Part shown: piece by piece, positions 9,080 through 17,039 of the stretch
Position numbering within the stretch: the stretch's first letter is position 1
Layout of the letters: each line of letters begins with the position of its first letter
Assembly (NCBI RefSeq): GCF_001624695.1
Contig: NZ_JSEP01000017.1
Location: forward strand, 1 to 64,000
Origin: Labrenzia sp. OB1
GTDB lineage: Bacteria; Pseudomonadota; Alphaproteobacteria; Rhizobiales; Stappiaceae
Length of the DNA stretch: 64,000 nt
Reading direction: 5' to 3'
The notes under the pieces: model-generated
Told to the model about the DNA's origin: nothing
Database searches by the model: none
Seen by the model: the letters and a program-made list of their open reading frames with translations, nothing else
Made by a program: the position numbers and the translations under genes

Positions 9080-9745
9080 ATGCTGAAACCACCCTATCGG
9101 GACACGCCGGACCTCAGGCAGGCCATCATCGACGCCTGTCGAGACATGAACCGCCAGGGGATCAACCAGGGGACATCCGGCAACATCTCGGCCCGCGCGG
9201 ACGACCGGATGATCATCACGCCCTCGGGGATCCCCTATGACCGGATGACGCCCGACATGCTGGTCTCCATACCGCTTGACGGACTGGGAAAGCCGGAAGG
9301 ACCTTTGCCGCCCTCCACAGAATGGCAGTTCCACCTGGCGCTGCTGCAGGCAAAACCAGAGATGCACGCCATTGTTCACGCTCATCCGGTGCATTGCACA
9401 GCGCTGTCCATCAACCGCGAGGAAATTCCGGCCTGCCACTACATGATCGCACTGTTCGGTGGCAACAGCGTGCCGCTGGCCGGCTACGCCTTGTTCGGCA
9501 GCGAGGAGCTTGCAGGCGAGGTGGTCACCGCCATGCGCGACAGGCACGGTTGCCTGATGGCCAACCACGGTGCCGTCGTTGCCGGCGAGACACTTGAAAA
9601 AGGTCTCTGGCGTCTGGAAGAACTGGAAGTGCTCGCCCGCGCCTATATCATCAGCCGCAGCATCGGCACACCGCACATTCTCTCGGACGGCGAGATCGAC
9701 AGCGTCCTGGGTGCTGTCGCGAACTACGGCCTGAAGACGGCCTGA
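9080..9745 (+). CDS. class II aldolase (putative methylthioribulose/5-deoxyribulose-1-phosphate aldolase)
   Basis: 221 residues of the class II aldolase/adducin fold close to L-fuculose-phosphate aldolase. All catalytic parts are present: phosphate loop NQGTSGNIS (29-37), catalytic Glu81 in STEWQFH, zinc ligands His100 and His102 in HAHPVH, and His163 in ANHGAV. In the known DHAP shunt such an enzyme cleaves methylthioribulose-1-phosphate or 5-deoxyribulose-1-phosphate to DHAP and a two-carbon aldehyde. It is the last gene of the mtnK-mtnA-regulator operon, 5 bp after the regulator. The assignment to this substrate rests on context. Confidence 0.85.
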   Translation: MLKPPYRDTPDLRQAIIDACRDMNRQGINQGTSGNISARADDRMIITPSGIPYDRMTPDMLVSIPLDGLGKPEGPLPPSTEWQFHLALLQAKPEMHAIVHAHPVHCTALSINREEIPACHYMIALFGGNSVPLAGYALFGSEELAGEVVTAMRDRHGCLMANHGAVVAGETLEKGLWRLEELEVLARAYIISRSIGTPHILSDGEIDSVLGAVANYGLKTA

Positions 9746-9786
9746 TCTCCCCGTCAGGGAACTGTCTTCGTCTTCGTGTTCAGCAC

Positions 9787-9810
9787 GAAGCCCGCCGGTT
9801 GGCGGGCTTC
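9787..9810. terminator. hairpin between convergent aldolase and YHS genes
   Basis: Perfect 10-bp stem GAAGCCCGCC / GGCGGGCTTC with a GGTT loop, 42 bp beyond the aldolase stop. There is no clear T-run on the plus side, so it is either a weak or factor-assisted terminator serving one or both convergent operons. Confidence 0.55.
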
Positions 9811-9874
9811 GGCATCGCGGACCATGATCCGCGCAAAGGTCCTAGCGGCCTTCAGTTCTTCAGTCGAACCGCCA

Positions 9875-10369
9875 TCAATTGCGGATGATCGGTTCCTTCA
9901 GGTCTTCCGGCTTTTTCTCGCGGATGATTTCCCAGTTCAATGTGGCGTTTTCAATATGGCCGGGGACGTCCTGTTCGAACCGCTCCTGCACAGTCAGGGA
10001 ATTGTTGAGATAGAGCTTGCCGTCCACGATCGACCAGGCTTCCGGCACCACGGGAACCTTGAAACCCATGGCCGCGCCGAAGGCGCAGAAGCCGCCGAAC
10101 TGCGGGGCGTATTTGGCAGGGTCCGCAACAAATGCATCGCGGTTTGCCGCGGAGGCGAATTTCCAGGTGACGTCGTCATAGTCTGCGGTAAACGCATCCG
10201 ACCCGGCCACAGGCTTGCCTTCGGTGAAATAGGCGACGGGATCCGTGCCGCCGATGGCAGCGCCCGACTTGGTGAATGTGGTGATTTCATCGGCCGAAGC
10301 AGTGAACGCGGCAGCGGAAAACAGCGCGGTCAGTCCCAGGAGAACGGACTTGGAGGTATAGAGCGGCAT
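9875..10369 (-). CDS. exported YHS-domain protein
   Basis: 164 residues. The N-terminus MPLYTSKSVLLGLTALFSAA followed by FTASADE is a clear Sec signal peptide. The mature part carries the YHS-like segment GGTDPVAYFTEGKPVAGSDAF and WKFASAANRDAFVADPAKYAPQFGGFCAFG, typical of small periplasmic proteins suspected of metal or haem binding. ATG at 10369 is preferred because GGAG lies 6 bp upstream; the longer frame has no signal-like start. It is a single gene, convergent with the aldolase operon. No precise function is known for this family. Confidence 0.8.
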   Translation of the reverse strand: MPLYTSKSVLLGLTALFSAAAFTASADEITTFTKSGAAIGGTDPVAYFTEGKPVAGSDAFTADYDDVTWKFASAANRDAFVADPAKYAPQFGGFCAFGAAMGFKVPVVPEAWSIVDGKLYLNNSLTVQERFEQDVPGHIENATLNWEIIREKKPEDLKEPIIRN

Positions 10370-10536
10370 CGGGATCTCCATCAGTGGTGAATATGAACAG
10401 GTTCGGGCGCTGGCTCTGCGCTCCGTAACGACTGGAAGATGTGCTTCCCGGCAAAAGAACGCCAATCACCCTTGATCACAGGGCCGCCAACCGGACGGGA
10501 GAACCCGTGATCGCCTGAGCGCGGAGACCTATGCGC

Positions 10537-11163
10537 TCACATCCCTGGGAAGCCGTCCCCGGGCACCGGATCGCGCGGCGCGACGAGGCCGAGCACCAGA
10601 TAAATGGCCGTTTCAATATCATCGCCGGAGATCCTGACACCGCGTATGAGCAGGCGGAAATAGATCAGGCCAAGCAGAAGATCTATCCGGATCTCCATGC
10701 CGGCTTCGAAAGGCGTTGCAACGAAGATCTGACGCATGAGCAGACGCCTGCTTTCTTCCGCTTCGTCCAGAACCGCCGCAAGATCCGGCTTTCCCCGGTG
10801 AGGCACCAGGGCGCGGATCGCATCTCCCAGCGGTGTGTCCTGAAGAACGCTGACCGTGCTGGAAAGGCATTGCCTCAGATCCTCCGCCACGCTGCCCCGC
10901 TGCGGCGGACCGGGATTGGCGGCAGCAAGCGCTTGCTGAAGCGCCGCCGCAATCAATGCCTCCTTGTCGCGAAACCGCCGGTAGACAGCCTGCTTGCTGG
11001 TCCGTGCCCGCGCGGCGACCGCCGAAATGGTGGTTTTCTCATAGCCGTGTTCGGACAGCTCACGCAGGGTTGCCTCGAGCAGCGCTTGCGTCACCCGGCT
11101 TTCGCGCGGTCTTCCTGCAGTCCCTTCCCTGGCCTCGGCCACAGGCGGTCTCCCTGAGGGCAT
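10537..11163 (-). CDS. TetR-family transcriptional regulator
   Basis: 208 residues. Residues 22-68 form the TetR helix-turn-helix: [20 protein letters not shown], then [25 protein letters not shown]. The C-terminal ligand domain (about 85-200) resembles TetR_C_11-type domains. The start at 11163 is the only in-frame ATG near the homology boundary; its ribosome site is weak. The palindrome TCGCAATTGCGA at 11166-11177 touches the start codon and could be an autoregulatory site. It is divergent from gatC and its target is unknown. A minus-strand frame stays open far upstream across gatA, but only this part is coding. Confidence 0.85.
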   Translation of the reverse strand: MPSGRPPVAEAREGTAGRPRESRVTQALLEATLRELSEHGYEKTTISAVAARARTSKQAVYRRFRDKEALIAAALQQALAAANPGPPQRGSVAEDLRQCLSSTVSVLQDTPLGDAIRALVPHRGKPDLAAVLDEAEESRRLLMRQIFVATPFEAGMEIRIDLLLGLIYFRLLIRGVRISGDDIETAIYLVLGLVAPRDPVPGDGFPGM

Positions 11164-11165
11164 TC

Positions 11166-11177
11166 TCGCAATTGCGA
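11166..11177. promoter_or_regulatory. palindrome at the TetR start, candidate operator
   Basis: TCGCAATTGCGA is a perfect 12-bp palindrome 2 bp upstream of the TetR ATG. A second near-palindrome (ATTGGTACCGAT) lies about 35 bp further upstream. Both sit where an autorepressor would bind. Confidence 0.35.
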
Positions 11178-11349
11178 AAGCCGTTTTCGATATTACGGTT
11201 ATGATTGGTACCGATTTAATCCGAAACAGACCGGCACGCAAGGCAGCATGCTTGCCTTCGGCCCGAATGCGCCGCAGAAAGAGGCAAGACCTCATGCAGG
11301 ACCCGGCAACAGGCCGGACCTGCGGAACTCCAAAAATAACGAGGACCAC

Positions 11350-11637
11350 ATGTCTGTTGATACTCAAACGGTGAAGCGCGTCGCCCACCTCGCCCGGATC
11401 AAGGTAAGCGAAGACGACGCCACCCGCATGACCGGCGAGCTGAACGCCATTCTCGGGTTCGTCGAACAGCTCGATGAAGTCGATATCGACGGCGTCGAGC
11501 CGCTGACCTCGGTGGTCGAGCAGACCATGAAGAAGCGCGCCGACGGCGTGACCGACGGCAACAAGGCGGACGATATCGTCCGCAACGCACCGGCCTCGGA
11601 AGACAATTTCTTCATGGTTCCGAAAGTCGTCGAATAA
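11350..11637 (+). CDS. gatC: aspartyl/glutamyl-tRNA amidotransferase subunit C
   Basis: 95 residues, the standard size. The sequence [20 protein letters not shown] at the start, [15 protein letters not shown] (about 31-45) and the C-terminal [16 protein letters not shown] are hallmark GatC segments. It stabilises the GatCAB complex that converts misacylated Glu-tRNA(Gln)/Asp-tRNA(Asn). The ATG at 11350 has GAGGA 5 bp upstream; an ATG 102 bp earlier is in non-homologous leader. It is followed by a GNAT gene and gatA on the same strand; gatB is not next to gatA here. Confidence 0.96.
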   Translation: MSVDTQTVKRVAHLARIKVSEDDATRMTGELNAILGFVEQLDEVDIDGVEPLTSVVEQTMKKRADGVTDGNKADDIVRNAPASEDNFFMVPKVVE

Positions 11638-11652
11638 TCGGGCACCGCCGGG

Positions 11653-12129
11653 ATGACCGCTTCCAGTTCCATAACGATATCCGTTGAAACACCCCTGTCG
11701 GACGACATGCGCGCCATGATCGGCGAGTTGAACGCCACACTCGGCTCCCTGACGCCAGACGAGGCCAACTACAGCATGAGCGCCGAAGACATGGACGGGC
11801 CGGAGACGACTGTTTTCATCGCCCGTGTGGACGGCCAGGCCGCGGCCTGCGGCGCGCTGTACCGGCACGCAGATGGTATCGGCGAACTCAAGCGTTTCTA
11901 TTCCCGCCCCCAGTTTCAGGGCTTGGGGCTGGCGCGCCGTATCCTTGAGCACGTGAGTGAACTGGCCGCCAGAGAAGGCCTCACACGCCTGGTGCTGGAA
12001 ACCGGGCACAACTATCAGGCCGCGCGGCGGCTCTATGAGCAGGCCGGGTTCAGCGAATGCGGTCCGGTGCTCGATTATCCAGAAAGTCCCTATTCCGTTT
12101 TTTACACACGGCCGCTCAGGGCCGCCTGA
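11653..12129 (+). CDS. GNAT family N-acetyltransferase inside the gat operon
   Basis: 158 residues with the GNAT fold: ELKRFYSRPQFQGLGLARRI (about residues 78-97) is the beta4/acetyl-CoA pyrophosphate loop, with a variant QFQGLGLAR motif, and RRLYEQAGFSECGPV near 128 is motif B. The substrate cannot be read from the sequence. It lies 16 bp after gatC and 13 bp before gatA, in the same orientation, so it is almost certainly co-transcribed with them. Confidence 0.85.
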   Translation: MTASSSITISVETPLSDDMRAMIGELNATLGSLTPDEANYSMSAEDMDGPETTVFIARVDGQAAACGALYRHADGIGELKRFYSRPQFQGLGLARRILEHVSELAAREGLTRLVLETGHNYQAARRLYEQAGFSECGPVLDYPESPYSVFYTRPLRAA

Positions 12130-12141
12130 AAGATCCAAGAC

Positions 12142-13626
12142 ATGACCGATCTCACCAAACTCACCATTGCCGAGGCCCGCGACGGCCTGAAGAACAAGGA
12201 CTACACGTCCCTGGAACTGACCGACGCCTTCATCGGCAACATCGAAGCGGCCAACGCATCGCTGAACGCCTATGTGACCGTTACCGCCGACAAGGCCCGC
12301 GACATGGCGAAAGCCTCGGACGCGAAACTCGCCAAGGGCGACGGCGGGGCGCTGGAAGGGATACCGCTCGGCATCAAGGACCTGTTCGCCACGAGAGACG
12401 TGCACACTCAGGCCTGCAGCCACATCCTTGACGGCTTCAAGCCGCAGTACGAATCCACCGTGACGTCCAACCTGTGGGCGGACGGCGCTGTCATGCTCGG
12501 CAAGCTGAACATGGACGAGTTCGCCATGGGGTCCTCCAACGAGACCTCCTATTACGGCCCGGTGATCAATCCGTGGCGCAAACAGGGCTCCAATCAGGAT
12601 CTGGTTCCGGGCGGATCTTCCGGCGGTTCGGCCACCGCCGTTGCTGCCCGCATGTGCATGGGCGCCACGGCGACCGACACCGGCGGTTCCATCCGCCAGC
12701 CGGCGGCCTTTACCGGCACCGTGGGCATCAAGCCGACATACGGCCGCTGCTCGCGCTGGGGCGTCGTCGCATTCGCCTCCTCGCTCGACCAGGCAGGGCC
12801 GATTGCGCACACCGTTCGCGACAGCGCCATCCTGCTGAAATCCATGGCTTCCGTCGATCCGAAGGACACGACCTCTGTCGACATCGAAGTCCCGGACTAT
12901 GAAGCTGCCATCGGCAAGTCCGTGAAGGGCCTCAAGATCGGCATTCCGGCGGAATACCGCATGGACGGCATGCCGGGCGAAATCGAGGACCTTTGGCAAA
13001 AGGGCATTCAGTGGCTGAAGGATGCGGGTGCGGAAATCGTCGACATCGCCATGCCGCACACCAAATACGCCCTTCCGGCCTATTACATTGTCGCCCCCGC
13101 CGAAGCGTCTTCCAACCTTGCCCGCTATGACGGCGTCCGCTATGGCCTCCGCGTGCCGGGCAATGACATCGCCGAAATGTATGAAAACACAAGGGCCGCC
13201 GGGTTCGGTGAGGAGGTCAAGCGCCGCGTGCTGATCGGCACCTACGTGCTGTCCGCCGGGTATTATGACGCCTACTATCTGAAAGCCCAGAAGGTGCGCA
13301 CGCTGATCAAGCGCGATTTCGACCTGGCCTGGCAGAACGGCGTCGACGCCATCCTGACCCCGGCCACGCCTTCGGCGGCCTTCGGCGTCGCCGATCAGGA
13401 GCTGCATTCCGATCCGGTGAAAATGTACCTGAACGACATCTTCACCGTCACTGTGAACATGGCCGGCCTGCCGGGCATTTCCGTGCCCGCCGGCCTCGAC
13501 AAGACCGGGCTGCCACTCGGACTGCAGCTGATCGGCAAACCCTTCGACGAAAGCACCCTGTTCCAGATCGGCCAGGTGATCGAGGACGCCGCCGGGTCGT
13601 TCGAACCGCAAAAATGGTGGAGCTGA
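12142..13626 (+). CDS. gatA: Asp-tRNA(Asn)/Glu-tRNA(Gln) amidotransferase subunit A
   Basis: 494 residues, full length. The amidase-signature serine-cis-serine-lysine triad is intact: Lys in [10 protein letters not shown] (about 79), the serine-rich loop [13 protein letters not shown] (about 155-167) and the nucleophile Ser in [11 protein letters not shown] (about 179). GatA releases ammonia from glutamine for GatB. The start overlaps nothing and has a weak ribosome site, 12 bp after the GNAT stop. A palindromic repeat unit follows the stop. Confidence 0.97.
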   Translation: MTDLTKLTIAEARDGLKNKDYTSLELTDAFIGNIEAANASLNAYVTVTADKARDMAKASDAKLAKGDGGALEGIPLGIKDLFATRDVHTQACSHILDGFKPQYESTVTSNLWADGAVMLGKLNMDEFAMGSSNETSYYGPVINPWRKQGSNQDLVPGGSSGGSATAVAARMCMGATATDTGGSIRQPAAFTGTVGIKPTYGRCSRWGVVAFASSLDQAGPIAHTVRDSAILLKSMASVDPKDTTSVDIEVPDYEAAIGKSVKGLKIGIPAEYRMDGMPGEIEDLWQKGIQWLKDAGAEIVDIAMPHTKYALPAYYIVAPAEASSNLARYDGVRYGLRVPGNDIAEMYENTRAAGFGEEVKRRVLIGTYVLSAGYYDAYYLKAQKVRTLIKRDFDLAWQNGVDAILTPATPSAAFGVADQELHSDPVKMYLNDIFTVTVNMAGLPGISVPAGLDKTGLPLGLQLIGKPFDESTLFQIGQVIEDAAGSFEPQKWWS

Positions 13627-13640
13627 ACTACAACCGCTTG

Positions 13641-13710
13641 CCGTCCCGGCCTTGAGCCGGGACCTTCAAGCAGGTTTCATCTGCAGGCCCCGGCTCAAGG
13701 CCGGGGCGGC
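13641..13710. repeat. dispersed palindromic repeat, copy 1
   Basis: Two facing GC-rich hairpins: GTCCCGGCCTTGAGCCGGGAC at 13643-13663 (core CCCGGC-CTTGA-GCCGGG) and its near reverse complement with core CCCCGGCTCAAGGCCGGGG at 13688-13706. The same paired design recurs at 40366-40442 and half of it at 42508-42546. It sits just after gatA, so it may act as a transcript end or be an extragenic palindromic repeat family. Confidence 0.75.
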
Positions 13711-13752
13711 GTCCGGACAGGCCGCAGATCATGACAACTGGAAATCAACCCC

Positions 13753-14847
13753 ATGCATGACATCGAAACCATCGTGATCGGCGCGGGTGCCGTCGGGCTG
13801 GCGTGCGCGCGGGCGCTGGCGCTCTCCGGCCGTGAGGTCATGGTGCTGGAGCGGCACGGCCTGATCGGCTCGGAGACCAGTGCCCGCAATTCCGAAGTCA
13901 TCCATGCCGGTATCTATTATCCCCCCGGCAGCCTGAAGGCGAAACTGTGTCTTCCCGGCAAGCAGCAGCTTTACCGGTTCTGCGCCGAAAACGGCATTGC
14001 CCATGAGCGGATCGGCAAGCTGATCGTGGCCGCCGACGAAGCGCAACTGCCAGAACTGGAGCGCCTGCACAGGCAGGCCCTGGACACGGATCTTGACGAT
14101 CTGGTCTTCTACGACCGCAACAAGCTTCAGGAAATCGAGCCCGAGCTCGATTGCTGTGGCGCGCTCTGGTCCCCCTCGACCGGCATCATCGACAGCCATG
14201 GGTTCATGCTCGCCCTTCAGGGCGGTCTGGAGGACCGTGGCGGCCAGGTTGTTCTCAACAGCAACGTCATGCGGATCGAGCCATATGACGACGGCTACAA
14301 GCTCACGGTCGACACCGGCGACACCGGGTCCTATTCCCTGACCTGCCGGGAACTCATAGTTTCCGCCGGACATGGCGCGCCGGGCCTGATGGAGGACATC
14401 GCCGGAGCCAGAGCTCCGAAGGCCTATCTGGCCAAGGGCAATTATTTCAAGCTTCAGGGCAAGGCACCGTTTTCCAGGCTTGTCTATCCGGTGCCTGAAC
14501 CCGGCGGCTCAGGCGTTCACATCACGCTGGATCTGCAACATCAGGCCCGCTTCGGCCCCGATGTGGAGTGGGTGGAGGACATAGACTACGAAGTCGATCC
14601 CGCGCGCGGCGACAGGTTCTACGCAGCCATCCGCAGTTACTGGCCCGGCCTGCCGGACAATTCCCTGATTCCGGATTATTGCGGCTTCCGTCCCAAGATT
14701 TCCGGCCCCGGGGAACCCGCCGAGGATTTCCGCATCGACGGGCAGCGCGCCCACGGCCGGAAAGGCCTCGTTGCCCTTTACGGCATCGAATCTCCGGGCC
14801 TGACCTCGGCTCTCACGATAGGCGATTTCGTGGTCACTCTTCTGTAG
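13753..14847 (+). CDS. FAD-dependent oxidoreductase, L-2-hydroxyglutarate oxidase-like
   Basis: 364 residues of the DAO superfamily. The N-terminus has the FAD dinucleotide-binding motif VIGAGAVGLACARALA (8-23). SARNSEVIHAGIYYPPGSLK (about 44-63) and the substrate-side GIIDSHGFM (about 145) are typical of the LhgO/L2HGDH group, which oxidises L-2-hydroxyglutarate to 2-oxoglutarate. The C-terminal GIESPGLTSALTIGD closes the FAD site. It is a single gene followed by a terminator-like hairpin. L-2-hydroxyglutarate is the likeliest substrate, but related members act on other 2-hydroxy acids or amino acids. Confidence 0.85.
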   Translation: MHDIETIVIGAGAVGLACARALALSGREVMVLERHGLIGSETSARNSEVIHAGIYYPPGSLKAKLCLPGKQQLYRFCAENGIAHERIGKLIVAADEAQLPELERLHRQALDTDLDDLVFYDRNKLQEIEPELDCCGALWSPSTGIIDSHGFMLALQGGLEDRGGQVVLNSNVMRIEPYDDGYKLTVDTGDTGSYSLTCRELIVSAGHGAPGLMEDIAGARAPKAYLAKGNYFKLQGKAPFSRLVYPVPEPGGSGVHITLDLQHQARFGPDVEWVEDIDYEVDPARGDRFYAAIRSYWPGLPDNSLIPDYCGFRPKISGPGEPAEDFRIDGQRAHGRKGLVALYGIESPGLTSALTIGDFVVTLL

Positions 14848-14880
14848 GCCACCGACTCACGCAGCTGATTTTATCGTCTG

Positions 14881-14912
14881 AACGCTGAAACCGATTGACG
14901 GTTTCAGCGTTT
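14881..14912 (+). terminator. terminator after the FAD oxidoreductase
   Basis: Perfect 12-bp stem AACGCTGAAACC / GGTTTCAGCGTT with a 7-base loop (GATTGAC), followed by T. It lies 34 bp after the oxidoreductase stop. Confidence 0.7.
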
Positions 14913-15062
14913 AAAGCCCGAAGAGACCGGCATGCGATGCTGCGGCGCACAGAAAGACCATTTTTTGGTCCGCTTTTGTCCATAAAATTGCTCCAGTCCG
15001 TGTGCTCATTGAAATCGTGTCCATAAAAGAACGCTTTAATTTCAACGAGGTGATCGATCACT

Positions 15063-16655
15063 GTGATCAATCGGCGCAAATTCCTGTCGGCAACAGCCCT
15101 GATGGCCGGCTCGCTCACTGGTGGAGCCATCCCAGGCGTTGCCGGGGCTGAAAATATCGCATCTGCAACAGGCGGATCCGGGCCTGATTCCGGAACACCC
15201 TTCAGCTTCGATTCCCTGATTCTGCGCATGAAGGAGAAGGCCGCCAAATCCTTCGACGCCGCCACGCCGGACCTGCCGGAAATCCTGAGCGAACTCGATT
15301 ACGACCGGCACAGGGCCATCCGCTTCCTGCCGGAGCGTGCTGTCTGGAACGAGACGGCGGGAAGCTACCGGCTTCAGGCCTTCCATCCCGGCTGGCTCTA
15401 CAGGGAGCCGGTGGAGCTTTTCGAAATCTCCGCAGACGAAACCGGCCCGATGCGCTTCACCGGTGCAGATTTCGAATACCGGGAACCGCTCGAGGCGGGC
15501 AAATTCAAGGAGCTGGAACTTCCCGGCATCGCCGGTTTCAGGCTGCATCATCCGCTCAACACCCCTGACGTCTTCGACGAACTGATCGTATTTCTTGGCG
15601 CGAGCTACTTCCGGGCTCTGGGAAAAAGCAATGTCTACGGCTTGTCCGCGCGCGGCCTGGCCATTGACACCGCTATCTCCGGACCGGAGGAATTTCCAAG
15701 GTTCACACGGTTTTATCTGGAGCGCCCCGCGGAAGGGGCTGCGGAGATGCGGCTTTACGCGGAACTGGAAAGCAAAAGCGTTGCCGGAGCCTATCAGTTC
15801 ACCATCAAGCCGGGCGTCAACACGGTGGTTGAGGTCGATGCACGGATCTTCCTGCGCGAGGATGTCGAACGGCTGGGCATTGCCCCATTGACCTCCATGT
15901 TCCTGTTCGGAGAAAACGACCGGACCGGCTTCGACGACTATCGCCCGGAGGTTCACGACAACGACGGCCTTTTAATCCTGCGGCACAACGGCCAGCGTTT
16001 GTGGCGGCCGATCCGCAATCCGCAAGCCCTCTCACTGTCCTTCTTCCAGGAGGATAGCCCGGTCGGTTTCGGCCTGTTGCAGCGCGACCGCGACTTCGAG
16101 CACTATCAGGACACGGAAGCGAAATACCAGCGCAGGCCGTCCTTGTGGATCGAACCGGTCAACGGCTGGGGTCCCGGGCATGTCATGCTGGCCGAAATAC
16201 CGGCGGACAAGGAAATCTACGACAACATCGTTGCCTGCTGGGTGCCGGAAGGCGGCGCTGAAGCAGGCTCGGAACACCGGTTCGCCTACCGGATGATCTG
16301 GGGCAGCAACCCGGAACCGGGAACCGAACTGGCGCGGATCTTGCGCACCAGCACGGGCCACGGCGGCGCGGCAGCTTCCGACCCTGATCCCTGGTTCCGC
16401 AAATTCGTGGTGGAATTCGCGGGCGAAGCGCTGTCCGGTCTTGGAGACGATGCAGCTCTGGAACCGCGTCTCACGGTTCAAAACGCCGCGGTCAAACATC
16501 ATTTTGTCCAGCGTCTGGAAGGTGGTTCCTGGCGTGCTGTCGTGGATGTCGAACGCCAGGCAACAGACATTCCGGTCGAGTTCGCTCTGGCATTGCAGCT
16601 CAACGGCGCCGACCGGACGGAAACCTGGATGTATCAGTGGAGCGGAAACACATGA
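15063..16655 (+). CDS. opgG: periplasmic glucan biosynthesis protein OpgG/OpgD
   Basis: 530 residues, normal length for OpgG/MdoG. The GTG-initiated N-terminus MINRRKFLSATALMAG is a twin-arginine signal ending near VAGAEN, so the protein is exported to the periplasm. Family landmarks are YRLQAFHPGWLYREPVELF (about 92-110), FLGASYFRALGKSNVYGLSARGLA (about 179) and GFGLLQRDRDFEHYQD (about 335). It shapes the beta-glucan backbone exported by OpgH (osmoregulated periplasmic glucans). Its stop overlaps the ATG of the next small ORF. OpgD-type paralogues are also Tat-exported and look alike, so G versus D is not certain. Confidence 0.92.
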   Translation: MINRRKFLSATALMAGSLTGGAIPGVAGAENIASATGGSGPDSGTPFSFDSLILRMKEKAAKSFDAATPDLPEILSELDYDRHRAIRFLPERAVWNETAGSYRLQAFHPGWLYREPVELFEISADETGPMRFTGADFEYREPLEAGKFKELELPGIAGFRLHHPLNTPDVFDELIVFLGASYFRALGKSNVYGLSARGLAIDTAISGPEEFPRFTRFYLERPAEGAAEMRLYAELESKSVAGAYQFTIKPGVNTVVEVDARIFLREDVERLGIAPLTSMFLFGENDRTGFDDYRPEVHDNDGLLILRHNGQRLWRPIRNPQALSLSFFQEDSPVGFGLLQRDRDFEHYQDTEAKYQRRPSLWIEPVNGWGPGHVMLAEIPADKEIYDNIVACWVPEGGAEAGSEHRFAYRMIWGSNPEPGTELARILRTSTGHGGAAASDPDPWFRKFVVEFAGEALSGLGDDAALEPRLTVQNAAVKHHFVQRLEGGSWRAVVDVERQATDIPVEFALALQLNGADRTETWMYQWSGNT

Positions 16656-17038
16656 TATCGCACGATAGAACCGGCACCCGGCCGCTTTTGCATCCGTGCG
16701 ACAACGGATCCCTCTCTAAGGAAATACGGCACGTCCTCCGGCGGCCGGACCTGTCCGACGACATTCTGCGCCAAATCCTTGCCGAGCACAGCTTCGATGG
16801 CGATACCACATTGAGCGCCGATGCTTTCCTTGACGGAAAAGGCCGGGCGGGAGAGCGCGCGGGCGTGATCCGCACAATGATCGTGCCGCCCCCCCTGCAC
16901 TGTCTCGATATGCCGGCTCATGATCTTGAGCCACCTCTTTCCCGGCGGCTTGCTCCCCTCGCCGCCCTCTGGGAGCGGCTGTTGCATCTGGTTCGGCCAC
17001 AGATGAAACGGACACCGCCCCCCCTCAGGAACCGCTGA
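16652..17038 (+). CDS. small ORF coupled between opgG and opgH, possible OpgH N-terminal segment
   Basis: 128 residues. The ATG overlaps the opgG stop (ATGA) and its stop lies 1 bp before the opgH ATG, so it looks genuinely translated. I do not recognise a domain in the first 90 residues. The end (CLDMPAHDLEPPLSRR, then ALWERLLHLVRPQ) faintly resembles the cytoplasmic juxtamembrane part that precedes the first membrane helix in longer OpgH proteins. It may therefore be a detached OpgH N-terminus or an unrelated accessory protein. There is no signal peptide or membrane segment. Confidence 0.6.
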   Translation: MISHDRTGTRPLLHPCDNGSLSKEIRHVLRRPDLSDDILRQILAEHSFDGDTTLSADAFLDGKGRAGERAGVIRTMIVPPPLHCLDMPAHDLEPPLSRRLAPLAALWERLLHLVRPQMKRTPPPLRNR

Positions 17039-17039
17039 C

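Noticed and set aside
10537..13611. Open minus-strand reading frame of about 1024 codons across gatA, GNAT and gatC
   Set aside because: Only the last 208 codons (TetR) have family features. The rest is the high-GC antisense shadow of gatA and its neighbours, with no ribosome site or recognisable domain.
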